Shown here one piece after another: positions 1 through 7,632 of a DNA stretch of 64,000 bases. The stretch comes from Weeksellaceae bacterium TAE3-ERU29 (GTDB taxonomy: Bacteria > Bacteroidota > Bacteroidia > Flavobacteriales > Weeksellaceae): contig JAHUUM010000005.1 of the NCBI GenBank assembly GCA_019218445.1, positions 1-64,000 on the forward strand, given 5' to 3'. Within the stretch, counting starts at the first letter, position 1; each line of letters starts with the position of its first letter. The position numbers and the translations under genes are program-made. The notes beneath the pieces were generated by a model, which saw only the letters and a program-made list of their open reading frames with translations, was not told where the DNA came from and did no database searches.

Positions 1-74
1 ATTAAATAATTATTTATTAATAAAATCATCTTATTTTAACTTTTTTGGTATTTGTTTTGTATACATATTTAGTC

Positions 75-1553
75 ATGAAATTTTCTATTATGAAGCACTG
101 GTTTATTTATATATTTTCAATATTCTTTTTATTTTCTTGTACAAGCAAAAAAGAGCCTATTCCCAATAAAGAAAAGGCTGTAATAGAAGAAGAAGCTCCA
201 AAAGTTGAGGTTAGCTTAGGAGACGAGATTCTTATACAAAGTATAAAAATGGGAGCAGACTCTTCTACTACTCATTTTTTTGCCTTTTATCCACAAACTA
301 AATATGACTTTATCAATGGAAAAGAAGCAAATTTTGCTCAAGACTTTCTTTCAGAGTTTAAAAAAGCCTCTGCCAAAGGTAAAGATTCTGTAAATACACA
401 TAATAAACATTTAGAATTCTATCAAGACTTCGATATTTTACAGCAGAATGATAAAGTTTTAGTTTTCATTATCAATAGATACACAACTGAGAATAATGTT
501 ACTACTAAAAAATTATTCACACACTACTTTGATTTAAAAAATAAGAAACAACTAACTCCCGAAAACTTTTTTAAAGATTACAAAACTCTAAAAGAGTTCT
601 CTAAAGTTGCTATAAAAATAGCTCAGGATAGTCTTAGAAACCTTATTCAAGAAGATAAATCAATCAATAAAAAAAATAAAAATATTGTTTTTGACAGTAT
701 CAATAATTTAATTATTAAAGAATCTGAGCCTGTTACCGACAACTATAAAAACATTATTAAATTACCAAACGGGAATTGGAAACTTATCTTTAACAAGTAT
801 ACTATTCCTAATAATACTGAAGCATTAGCCATCACTATTCCTAATAAAATAATAGCAGAATATCTAAAACCTGAATTTTTAGAATTAATGAACAACAGTG
901 CTTTTTCCAAACAAGAAAAACCTGAAATTGTATATAATGAGAGTAATATAGATTGTGATAAGGTACCTTGTGTCGCTCTTACATTTAATGACGGACCATC
1001 TGCTTATACTCCCGAAATTTTAGATATTTTAAAGGAAAACAATGTAAAAGCAACTTTCTTTATATTAGGAAAATCAGCTCAAATTCAATATAAAACTTTA
1101 CAGCGTGCTTTTGAAGAGGGACATGAAATAGAAAATAACACTTGGGATCATAAAAATTTGGTTGGACTTTCTCCTAAAGAAATCAAAAATCAAGTAGAAA
1201 AAACCGATAGTATTTTATTAACATTAATCGGAAAAGAGTCCTCTTATTTAAGACCTCCTTATGGAGCATTGGATAAAAATATAAAAAGTGTTGTTAAAAA
1301 GCCTTTTATCCTTTGGTCTACAAATTCATTAGACTTGCGTTCTAAAGATACACAAGCAATTATAGATACATTAAGTAATACTAAGCCGGGTACGATTATT
1401 TTGGCTGATGACACCCAAAAAGAAACAGTAGATGCTATATCCCAAGTTATTAAAAATTTAAAAGCTAAAGGAATTCATTTCGTAACCGTAAAAAAATTAT
1501 TTGAAGGACAAAATCTTGAAAACGGAAAAAGCTACGATAAAAGGAATAATTAA
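75..1553 (+). CDS. PdaC-like lipoprotein with a degenerate polysaccharide deacetylase (NodB) domain
   Basis: About 492 residues. I start at the ATG at 75 (90 is also possible), because this puts a hydrophobic stretch ending in FLFSC, a lipobox, at the N-terminus. Residues about 45-275 resemble the DUF4163/DUF3298 region found in Bacillus PdaC and RsiV. Residues about 300-480 are a NodB fold. PdaC-type enzymes deacetylate peptidoglycan or chitin-like polymers. Here the motifs are altered: TFDDG reads TFNDG (catalytic Asp to Asn305), the first His of HTxxxH is Asn355 in NNTWDH, and the His of the last motif is Asp445 in ILADD; the RPPYG motif is intact. Two metal ligands and the base therefore look lost, so I infer a non-catalytic wall- or glycan-binding role. 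It is transcribed toward the TonB receptor gene and has no obvious operon partner here. Confidence 0.82.
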   Translation: MKFSIMKHWFIYIFSIFFLFSCTSKKEPIPNKEKAVIEEEAPKVEVSLGDEILIQSIKMGADSSTTHFFAFYPQTKYDFINGKEANFAQDFLSEFKKASAKGKDSVNTHNKHLEFYQDFDILQQNDKVLVFIINRYTTENNVTTKKLFTHYFDLKNKKQLTPENFFKDYKTLKEFSKVAIKIAQDSLRNLIQEDKSINKKNKNIVFDSINNLIIKESEPVTDNYKNIIKLPNGNWKLIFNKYTIPNNTEALAITIPNKIIAEYLKPEFLELMNNSAFSKQEKPEIVYNESNIDCDKVPCVALTFNDGPSAYTPEILDILKENNVKATFFILGKSAQIQYKTLQRAFEEGHEIENNTWDHKNLVGLSPKEIKNQVEKTDSILLTLIGKESSYLRPPYGALDKNIKSVVKKPFILWSTNSLDLRSKDTQAIIDTLSNTKPGTIILADDTQKETVDAISQVIKNLKAKGIHFVTVKKLFEGQNLENGKSYDKRNN

Positions 1554-1879
1554 AAATCGTATAACACGTTTTAAGCCTTATTTTTTCTAAAACCAAAGTC
1601 TCAATACTATGGAGAAAAACATTGCTTAACAAAGCCATCCCGTAAAACTCAAAATAGTAAAACAAAAGTTTCAGTGATGTGGATTAACAAAAGAATAAGC
1701 TATATATGAGATGTTTATAAAATTTATTTAGCTCTAAGAGAGCTATTAAACCTCATTATAAATGCAGGAATCATTATTTTTAAAGTATTTAAATAAATAT
1801 ATAAATTTAGTTTTACTTAAAATATTAAATCCGGGTGTAATTAATTACGCCCGGATTTAGATATAATTTATTAGAAACT
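1554..1879. other. intergenic region between convergent genes
   Basis: AT-rich gap of about 326 bp. It holds a 7-bp hairpin with a 3-nt loop at 1729-1745 (TAGCTCT/AGAGCTA) that lacks a clear T-tract, and the strong terminator listed at 1827-1859. I see no coding potential and no RNA gene in it. Confidence 0.5.
1827..1859 (-). terminator. hairpin terminator of the TonB receptor gene
   Basis: An 11-bp stem AAATCCGGGTG/CGCCCGGATTT with one G-T pair lies 20 bp past the receptor stop codon. The flanking A/T runs make it plausible in both directions between the convergent genes. Confidence 0.75.
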
Positions 1880-4300
1880 TTACAATTTAAACTTAACTCC
1901 GGCACCTATGTTTATTCCCGGTAGTGGCGATAAATACTTCATTAATGAATTTTGCGGTCTTGCTTCTTGGTTTAAAAGGTTTTTACCAAAAACATAATAC
2001 TCAGTTTTAATGTTTGAGATTTCTGAATTATACGAAACTCGAGCATCTAACATCGTAAATTCAGGCATCGGAATTTCTAAGAATAACATTTTTCCTAAAT
2101 ATTTTTGCTCCAAATAATGCTGTGCTCCTATATTTATTTCAAATTTATTTACTTTTCCATCTAAACCAAAACCAAATCTACTGGTCGGCATATTCGGCAT
2201 ATAATCTCCGTCTGTAAATTTACGCTGACTGTTGTCTGATATGTTTTCATTTTTCACTAAATCATAAAAACCACTTATACTCCACTCTCCATAATTTCCG
2301 AAATCATAAGTATATTTTGCATTAAGCTCCATTCCATAAATATCGGTGTCAGACGCTCTCCATTCTTTCACGACTAACCCGTTACGCCCAATCCCCGTAT
2401 GCCCTAAATAGATATAATTTCTATAAAAATTCTTGTATAAGTTCACATCTATTTTTAAACCATAAAGAGAAATACCTCCGCCTATTTCTACCGAATTCAC
2501 AAATTCTTTGTTTAATTTATCATCTCCATTTTCTTCTATCCCGATTGAATAATGGTTATTCCCCGCATATAGTTCGTTCACTTCCGGTGCTCTTTCCGAG
2601 TGAGCATAAGATGCTAATAAATAAGCCTTTTCCGCTACATTTAATAATAACCTACTGCTGAATTGATGTAAATCGTAATTGCGTTCTTGCAATTTTCCTC
2701 CGGCTCTACCTCGTCCTCTTTTATAATTTTTATCTTCAATAACTTTTCGATTTGCGATACCGTATCGGTATCCTAATTGTAAATTAGCAAAAGCATAATT
2801 TAAGTTTTGTACGGTAAAAATACCAAAATCAGAACTTTGGTTATCAGGCAAATATCTTATATTGTATTCGCCGTCTATTGTTCGGTTATTGTACTCTGCT
2901 CCAATTGTTCCGCTTAAATTTTCTAAAGTTTTTTGTTGCAATTCTATTCTTGAGCCATAATTTTTAATATCATATCTACTCTCGGCATAATCACCAATAT
3001 ATTCTTTATTAATTGAAATTTGAGCTAATCCATTAACTTTGATATTTTGGAAGATTAAAATATTTTTATTAATGTCTGCTTTCAAAGAAAAATTATCATT
3101 AAAATTCTTTATACTAACCGGCTCATACGGATAGATTTTTGGCTTTTTATGTGAATGCCCACCATGGCTATGCGTATGTTCATCTTGTTTTGCTTTGGCA
3201 AAAATCGGAACTCCGTAAGATGAATAATTTCGTTGATACGCTCCTCCTATACTAAAATCATCTCCAATGTAACTCAACCCTGCATTGAAATTCACTAAAT
3301 CTGAATGACTATTTGGAATTTCTTTATCTTTTAAAGTAACATAATCGTGAATATTTTTTATCTTTTCTATATATCTATCCTTTATTTGGTCTTGCCCCGG
3401 AATATAATCAGGATTTGGTAAATTTTTCTCATAAGTAAATGTTGGCGGATTAAAGTAAGTTTCATCAAAGGTATACTGGTCTCCTTCGGATAAACCATTG
3501 GACGGATCTTTCATATCCTCTAAAGTTCTAGGGTTTATATAAGGAAAAAGACTGATATTAAATACACTTTCTTTCTCCAACCATACTTGCCCAAGTGCTT
3601 GTAATGCCTCGCGATTATTCACCGTTTTCGGGTCGTACATAAAACCAACTTTTGAACGTCCCGGAATTCTAATTCTTTTAATAAATGCTGAAGAAAATCC
3701 TGCATTCCAGCTTAAATGTTTGCCTATATTCCCGTATAAATTTGCAGCTTGTTTTGTTCCTGAATTACTGCTTCCTTCTAAGTTTACAGTAGCTCCAAAA
3801 GTTTTATCCGCCATTTTATGGGGAATAACATTTGTCACTAAATTTACTGCTCCCCCTATGGCTTTACCACCGTATAAAACAGATGATGAGTTTTTGTTTA
3901 CATCTATTTCCTGAATATCGGTAAGCCCAAATGAAACATTATATTCCGGACTAATTCCTGATAAGTCTGCAATGGAAACTCCGTTATTTAATACTTTTAC
4001 TCTGTTTCCACTTAAACTCCTAATCATCGGTGAACCTGAACCCGGTCCGAAATAAGTATCTTGCACTCCCGATATTTCACTCAATAAATCGCCTAAACTC
4101 AAACTATGTTTTTTCTCTATTTCTTTCTGATTTAGAGAGGATTTCATATCTATTTTTGTCTTTAATGGCTTATTACCTTTTATTTTTATATGAGGTAGAA
4201 TAATTGTATCGTTTTCTATTTTTGGTTCTATAGATTTCGCATTTAATCCGTTAGTTATTGTAATTGATGCGATTATTAATAATATATATTTGAATTTCAT
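1880..4300 (-). CDS. TonB-dependent outer-membrane receptor with His-rich loop (ZnuD-like)
   Basis: The reading frame extends to 4390, but the ATG at 4300 is the better start: it gives a classic signal peptide (MKFKYILLIIASITITNGLNA). A plug domain follows at about residues 30-140 (LGDLLSEISGV, YGGKAIGGAVNLVT), then a 22-strand-type barrel ending in a C-terminal aromatic/Leu segment. There is no carboxypeptidase-regulatory N-domain, so it is not a SusC-type receptor. A predicted extracellular loop near residues 372-385 reads DEHTHSHGGHSH, like the metal-trapping loop of the zinc receptor ZnuD. I infer uptake of zinc or another transition metal; siderophore or heme uptake remains possible. The gene upstream encodes a small HCxxCH protein, which supports a metal theme. 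Confidence 0.85.
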   Translation of the reverse strand: MKFKYILLIIASITITNGLNAKSIEPKIENDTIILPHIKIKGNKPLKTKIDMKSSLNQKEIEKKHSLSLGDLLSEISGVQDTYFGPGSGSPMIRSLSGNRVKVLNNGVSIADLSGISPEYNVSFGLTDIQEIDVNKNSSSVLYGGKAIGGAVNLVTNVIPHKMADKTFGATVNLEGSSNSGTKQAANLYGNIGKHLSWNAGFSSAFIKRIRIPGRSKVGFMYDPKTVNNREALQALGQVWLEKESVFNISLFPYINPRTLEDMKDPSNGLSEGDQYTFDETYFNPPTFTYEKNLPNPDYIPGQDQIKDRYIEKIKNIHDYVTLKDKEIPNSHSDLVNFNAGLSYIGDDFSIGGAYQRNYSSYGVPIFAKAKQDEHTHSHGGHSHKKPKIYPYEPVSIKNFNDNFSLKADINKNILIFQNIKVNGLAQISINKEYIGDYAESRYDIKNYGSRIELQQKTLENLSGTIGAEYNNRTIDGEYNIRYLPDNQSSDFGIFTVQNLNYAFANLQLGYRYGIANRKVIEDKNYKRGRGRAGGKLQERNYDLHQFSSRLLLNVAEKAYLLASYAHSERAPEVNELYAGNNHYSIGIEENGDDKLNKEFVNSVEIGGGISLYGLKIDVNLYKNFYRNYIYLGHTGIGRNGLVVKEWRASDTDIYGMELNAKYTYDFGNYGEWSISGFYDLVKNENISDNSQRKFTDGDYMPNMPTSRFGFGLDGKVNKFEINIGAQHYLEQKYLGKMLFLEIPMPEFTMLDARVSYNSEISNIKTEYYVFGKNLLNQEARPQNSLMKYLSPLPGINIGAGVKFKL

Positions 4301-4380
4301 TGTTAAATATTTAATAATTGATACAACACTATCATACGCACAATAACAATACTTTATTAACTTTTGATTAATATAGTAGT

Positions 4381-4397
4381 TCATGTGCAATACATGA
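4381..4397. promoter_or_regulatory. candidate operator: perfect 6-bp dyad
   Basis: TCATGT-5 nt-ACATGA lies about 80 bp upstream of the receptor start codon. The position suits a repressor site, possibly for Zur or Fur, but the sequence matches no consensus I am sure of. Confidence 0.25.
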
Positions 4398-4451
4398 GCG
4401 CAGTATTTTTGATTGATAAAAAATGTATAATTGAACGAATAGTATTGCTCT

Positions 4452-4507
4452 TAACTTATTTCTAATTTTTAGAAATAAGTTATACAACCTTAATTAAAAA
4501 AATTAAG
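4452..4507. other. two adjacent hairpins between the small metal-protein gene and the receptor
   Basis: The first stem is 13 bp (TAACTTATTTCTA with its complement, 5-nt loop, 4452-4482). The second is 7 bp (CTTAATT/AATTAAG, 4489-4507). They could attenuate or terminate transcription running from the small gene at 4858 into the receptor gene. Confidence 0.45.
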
Positions 4508-4546
4508 AGTTATTGAATTTACTATTATCCGCTTAAAATCTAATAT

Positions 4547-4858
4547 TTAACTATTTACGGGTGGGCCACGAAGTCTGTCTATAGCTATTACTGAAGTAGT
4601 CGAAAGCTCAAGAAAAAAAGGAGTACTATTTTTTTCGTAAAACTCTAAAAACGGTTTAGGTACAGAAATAGGCTCATTATCCAAAGGCGTAAGCACAGAG
4701 AAATGGCATATTGTACAATGGTCATTTAAAGTAACTCCTAATTTATCTGAATGGAAATTGTCCTCATTATACATGTGAAAAGTCTTCACACCTAATGAGA
4801 ATACTATTATTAGTAAAAATAGTATTGGTTTTATATTTATCCTACTCCTTTTATCCAT
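4547..4858 (-). CDS. small secreted or membrane-anchored HCxxCH protein
   Basis: 103 residues with an N-terminal hydrophobic helix at about residues 10-25. The HCTICH motif at 47-52 plus His28 and His36 would suit binding of one metal ion. Flavobacterial genomes often carry small proteins of this kind directly upstream of TonB receptors; their function is not established and I do not recognise a named family beyond a loose DUF2946 resemblance. Here the gene precedes the His-loop receptor, separated by about 250 bp containing two hairpins, so co-regulation is likely and co-transcription possible. A metal-handling role is inference from motif and context only. Confidence 0.7.
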   Translation of the reverse strand: MDKRSRINIKPILFLLIIVFSLGVKTFHMYNEDNFHSDKLGVTLNDHCTICHFSVLTPLDNEPISVPKPFLEFYEKNSTPFFLELSTTSVIAIDRLRGPPVNS

Positions 4859-4873
4859 TCTATTTAAAGGATT

Positions 4874-4882
4874 GCAAAAATA
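4874..4882 (-). promoter_or_regulatory. -7 promoter element of the HCxxCH gene
   Basis: Read on the minus strand this is TATTTTTGC, matching the Bacteroidota -7 consensus TAnnTTTG. It lies 15 bp before the start codon. Confidence 0.5.
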
Positions 4883-5000
4883 TAAAAATTGTCTATAATT
4901 AAAAATTTATTCTTTAGTCATAACTAATATTCTTAATATTTTATTTTAATAAATATTTTTTATAATCACTTAGTTTCTTTTTAGAATAATTGATTTATTG

Positions 5001-5008
5001 TAATTTTG
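5001..5008 (+). promoter_or_regulatory. -7 promoter element of lysS
   Basis: TAATTTTG fits the TAnnTTTG consensus 33 bp before the lysS ATG. No convincing -33 TTTG is visible. Confidence 0.5.
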
Positions 5009-5041
5009 TGCTTTTGTAGAAATAAATAAAATTTAAAAACA

Positions 5042-6730
5042 ATGGCATTATCTGAACAAGAACAAATACGCCGAGATAAATTACAACAAATTAGAGATTT
5101 AGGAATTAATCCTTATCCGGCGGAAGGCTTTGATGTAACTGAAACGACTCAGTCTGTAAAAGAAAACTTTGAAGAAGGAAAAAAAGTGAAACTTGCAGGG
5201 AGATTAATGGCAAGACGTATTCAGGGAAAAGCCTCATTTGCTGAATTGCAAGATGCCGAAGGAAGAGTTCAGATTTATTTTAATCGAGATGAGATTTGCA
5301 CCGGAGAAGATAAATCAAAATATAACGAGCTTTATAAAAAACTTTTAGATATAGGAGATTTCGTAGGAATTGAGGGAGAATTATTCAAAACTCAAGTGGG
5401 GGAAAAAACTGTTATGGTAAAAGATTTCACTTTATTGAGTAAATCTTTAAAACCACTTCCGTTACCAAAAGTAGATGCAGAAGGGAATGTTCATGACGGA
5501 TTTAATGATCCTGAAATGCGTTACAGACAGCGTTATGCAGATTTAGTGGTAAACCCTCACGTAAAAGAGATTTTTAATAAACGTTCTCGTTTATTTACTG
5601 CTATGAGGAATTTCTTTAACGAAAGAGGTTATTTTGAGGTGGAAACGCCAATTCTTCAGCCAATTCCGGGGGGAGCAGCGGCACGCCCGTTTGTGACTCA
5701 GCACAATGCATTAAACATTCCTTTATATATGCGTATTGCAAACGAATTATATCTGAAAAGATTAATCGTTGGTGGTTTTGATGGAGTGTATGAGTTTTCT
5801 AAAAATTTCCGTAACGAGGGAATGGATAGAACGCATAATCCTGAGTTTACAGCTATGGAAATTTATGTTTCTTATAAAGATTACAACTGGATGATGGACT
5901 TTACCGAAAAACTGATAGAGCATTGTGCCATAGCAGTTAACGGAACAACGAAAGCTACATTCGGAGAATATGAAATCGACTTTAAAGCTCCATATAAGCG
6001 AGTAACGATGAGAGATGCTATTCTTGAATTTACAGGTTTTGATATTTTAGATAAGTCTGAAGATGAGTTAAGAGAGGCTGCAAAATCTATGGGAATTGAG
6101 GTGGATGATACAATGGGTAAAGGGAAATTAATTGATGAAATTTTTGGAGAAAAATGTGAAGGAAATTACATTCAACCAACTTTCATTACAGATTATCCTA
6201 AAGAAATGTCTCCGCTTACTAAAATGCACCGTGACAATCCTGAACTTACAGAACGTTTTGAGTTAATGGTGTGTGGAAAAGAAATTGCAAATGCTTATTC
6301 TGAGCTAAACGACCCAATCGACCAAAGAGAGCGTTTTGAAGACCAATTAAAACTTTCTGAAAAAGGAGATGATGAGGCAATGTTTATAGATCAAGATTTC
6401 TTGAGAGCCTTGGAATATGGAATGCCACCAACAGCAGGTTTAGGTATTGGAATGGATAGATTGATTATGTTTTTAACTAATCAACAGTCTATTCAGGAAG
6501 TTCTATTTTTCCCACAAATGAAACCTGAGGTTAAGAAAATAGCTTTAACCGCAGAGGAAAAAACTATTTTAGATATTTTGAAAAAAGAAAAAAGAATGGT
6601 TTTAGACGAATTGAAATCTCAAAGCGGTTTATCTAATAAAAAGTGGGATAAGTCTATTAAGTCACTGAATAAAAATAAACTAACTAAAGTAGAAAAAACT
6701 GATGAAGGTTTATTTGTAGAAATTTTGTAA
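5042..6730 (+). CDS. lysS: lysyl-tRNA synthetase, class II
   Basis: 562 residues. It charges tRNA-Lys with lysine in the cytoplasm. The N-terminal OB-fold anticodon-binding domain (about 55-150) is followed by the class II core. Motif 2 is FRNEGMDRTHNPEF and motif 3 is GLGIGMDRL near residue 465. After the usual end (VLFFPQMKPE) there is an extra tail of about 60 residues rich in Lys and Glu that resembles a small winged-helix-like domain; this extension occurs in other flavobacterial LysS proteins. The ATG at 5042 has an A-rich leader. The gene stands alone, with the divergent HCxxCH gene upstream. Confidence 0.97.
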   Translation: MALSEQEQIRRDKLQQIRDLGINPYPAEGFDVTETTQSVKENFEEGKKVKLAGRLMARRIQGKASFAELQDAEGRVQIYFNRDEICTGEDKSKYNELYKKLLDIGDFVGIEGELFKTQVGEKTVMVKDFTLLSKSLKPLPLPKVDAEGNVHDGFNDPEMRYRQRYADLVVNPHVKEIFNKRSRLFTAMRNFFNERGYFEVETPILQPIPGGAAARPFVTQHNALNIPLYMRIANELYLKRLIVGGFDGVYEFSKNFRNEGMDRTHNPEFTAMEIYVSYKDYNWMMDFTEKLIEHCAIAVNGTTKATFGEYEIDFKAPYKRVTMRDAILEFTGFDILDKSEDELREAAKSMGIEVDDTMGKGKLIDEIFGEKCEGNYIQPTFITDYPKEMSPLTKMHRDNPELTERFELMVCGKEIANAYSELNDPIDQRERFEDQLKLSEKGDDEAMFIDQDFLRALEYGMPPTAGLGIGMDRLIMFLTNQQSIQEVLFFPQMKPEVKKIALTAEEKTILDILKKEKRMVLDELKSQSGLSNKKWDKSIKSLNKNKLTKVEKTDEGLFVEIL

Positions 6731-6788
6731 GATAACTGCTTTTTCAATTATTAACCATAAATTATTTTAATAATAAAAATTTTGGCGT

Positions 6789-6797
6789 TAATTTTGC
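6789..6797 (+). promoter_or_regulatory. -7 promoter element of the MliC-like lipoprotein gene
   Basis: TAATTTTGC lies 25 bp before the ATG at 6822. Transcription would begin at about 6802-6805, which rules out the in-frame ATG at 6801 and decides the start. Confidence 0.55.
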
Positions 6798-6821
6798 ATC
6801 GTGATTATAAAATATAATAAA

Positions 6822-7232
6822 ATGAAAAAAATTAAAACAGTAGCATTGGCTAGTACAGTATTATTAGCATTTGCTTGTAACAAAAAAGAAGCAACTCCTG
6901 TAGATCCTGCAACAAATCAGGATACTATTAATGTAGTGGAGGAAGATGTAGTAGTGGAAGCTCCGGTAGCAGCTGAGCCTGAAGCTATTTCTACTCAAAC
7001 TTACGAAGGAGACGGACAAAAAGTAGTAGCTACTTATATGGGAGATGACGCAGGAAATATGAGCGTTAAATTAGAAGTTGACGGACAAACTATCGTTTTA
7101 CCGCAAACTGAAGCTTGGGCAAAAGGTGCTATCTACGGAGACGGTACTACTGAGTTTACTAATAAAGGACAGATTGATCAAGCTGTTTTAGTATTAGATG
7201 GTAAAACTTATAATATGAATTTAGTTAAATAG
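6822..7232 (+). CDS. MliC-like lipoprotein (possible lysozyme-inhibitor fold)
   Basis: 136 residues from the ATG at 6822. The signal peptide MKKIKTVALASTVLLAFAC ends in a lipobox. A low-complexity acidic linker (residues about 25-55, VEEDVVVEAPVAAEPE) leads to a domain of about 75 residues. That domain follows the MliC/PliC pattern: YEGDGQKVVATY, LEVDGQTIVLPQ, GAIYGDGTTEFTNKG, AVLVLDGKTY. MliC family members are periplasmic inhibitors of C-type lysozyme. The usual disulfide cysteines and the conserved SG of SGxRY are not present, so inhibition is not assured. It is monocistronic, with its own promoter and a strong terminator. Confidence 0.75.
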   Translation: MKKIKTVALASTVLLAFACNKKEATPVDPATNQDTINVVEEDVVVEAPVAAEPEAISTQTYEGDGQKVVATYMGDDAGNMSVKLEVDGQTIVLPQTEAWAKGAIYGDGTTEFTNKGQIDQAVLVLDGKTYNMNLVK

Positions 7233-7252
7233 TCATTTGACTTTATTAGTAA

Positions 7253-7280
7253 AAAATCCGCTTGAATCTAAGCGGATTTT
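7253..7280 (+). terminator. intrinsic terminator after the MliC-like gene
   Basis: A perfect 11-bp stem AAAATCCGCTT/AAGCGGATTTT with a 6-nt loop is followed by a T-tract, 20 bp past the stop codon. Confidence 0.85.
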
Positions 7281-7568
7281 TTTATTCTTTAGTTTTTAAT
7301 AGGAACTTTATTGCTTTCTAAAACTCCATCAAAAATTTAGATACTCTAATCAGTAGGAGGTATAATAAAATAGTCTTTTCTTCGGTCATTATTTGATATT
7401 AATAGAATATAAACTTCCTTTAAGTTACTCTGTATATTCTTATTGAAATCAAGTTCACCTGCAAGTAGCGCTATATTGATTAATCTCATTAAAGCTCACT
7501 AAAAGCCCTACTAAAATTAGTAAATAGCAAAAGGTTAAAATATTAAAAGTGATTTTTGTTTTCATCAT
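7279..7568 (-). pseudogene. decayed copy of the small secreted-protein gene found at 10511-10894
   Basis: The first about 42 bp (7279-7320), just outside the coding part, match 10442-10484 with a single visible difference (AAT/AAC AGGAACTTTATTGC). The match then continues through the 3' end of the gene: on the minus strand this copy still ends KDYFIIPPTD-stop against KDYFIMPPTG-stop in the intact gene, and it retains the segment around TCTTCGGTCAT and GATATTAATA. Internal deletions of tens of bases break the frame. A start and a signal-peptide-like beginning (ATG at 7565, MKTKITFNILT) remain, but the frame stops after about 36 codons. Together with the intact copy it brackets the helicase gene. 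Confidence 0.8.
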
Positions 7569-7632
7569 TGCATATTAGCAAGATTTCTATTTTATTAAAA
7601 TTTATTTGTACACCTTGTTTCAATTGAGAATT

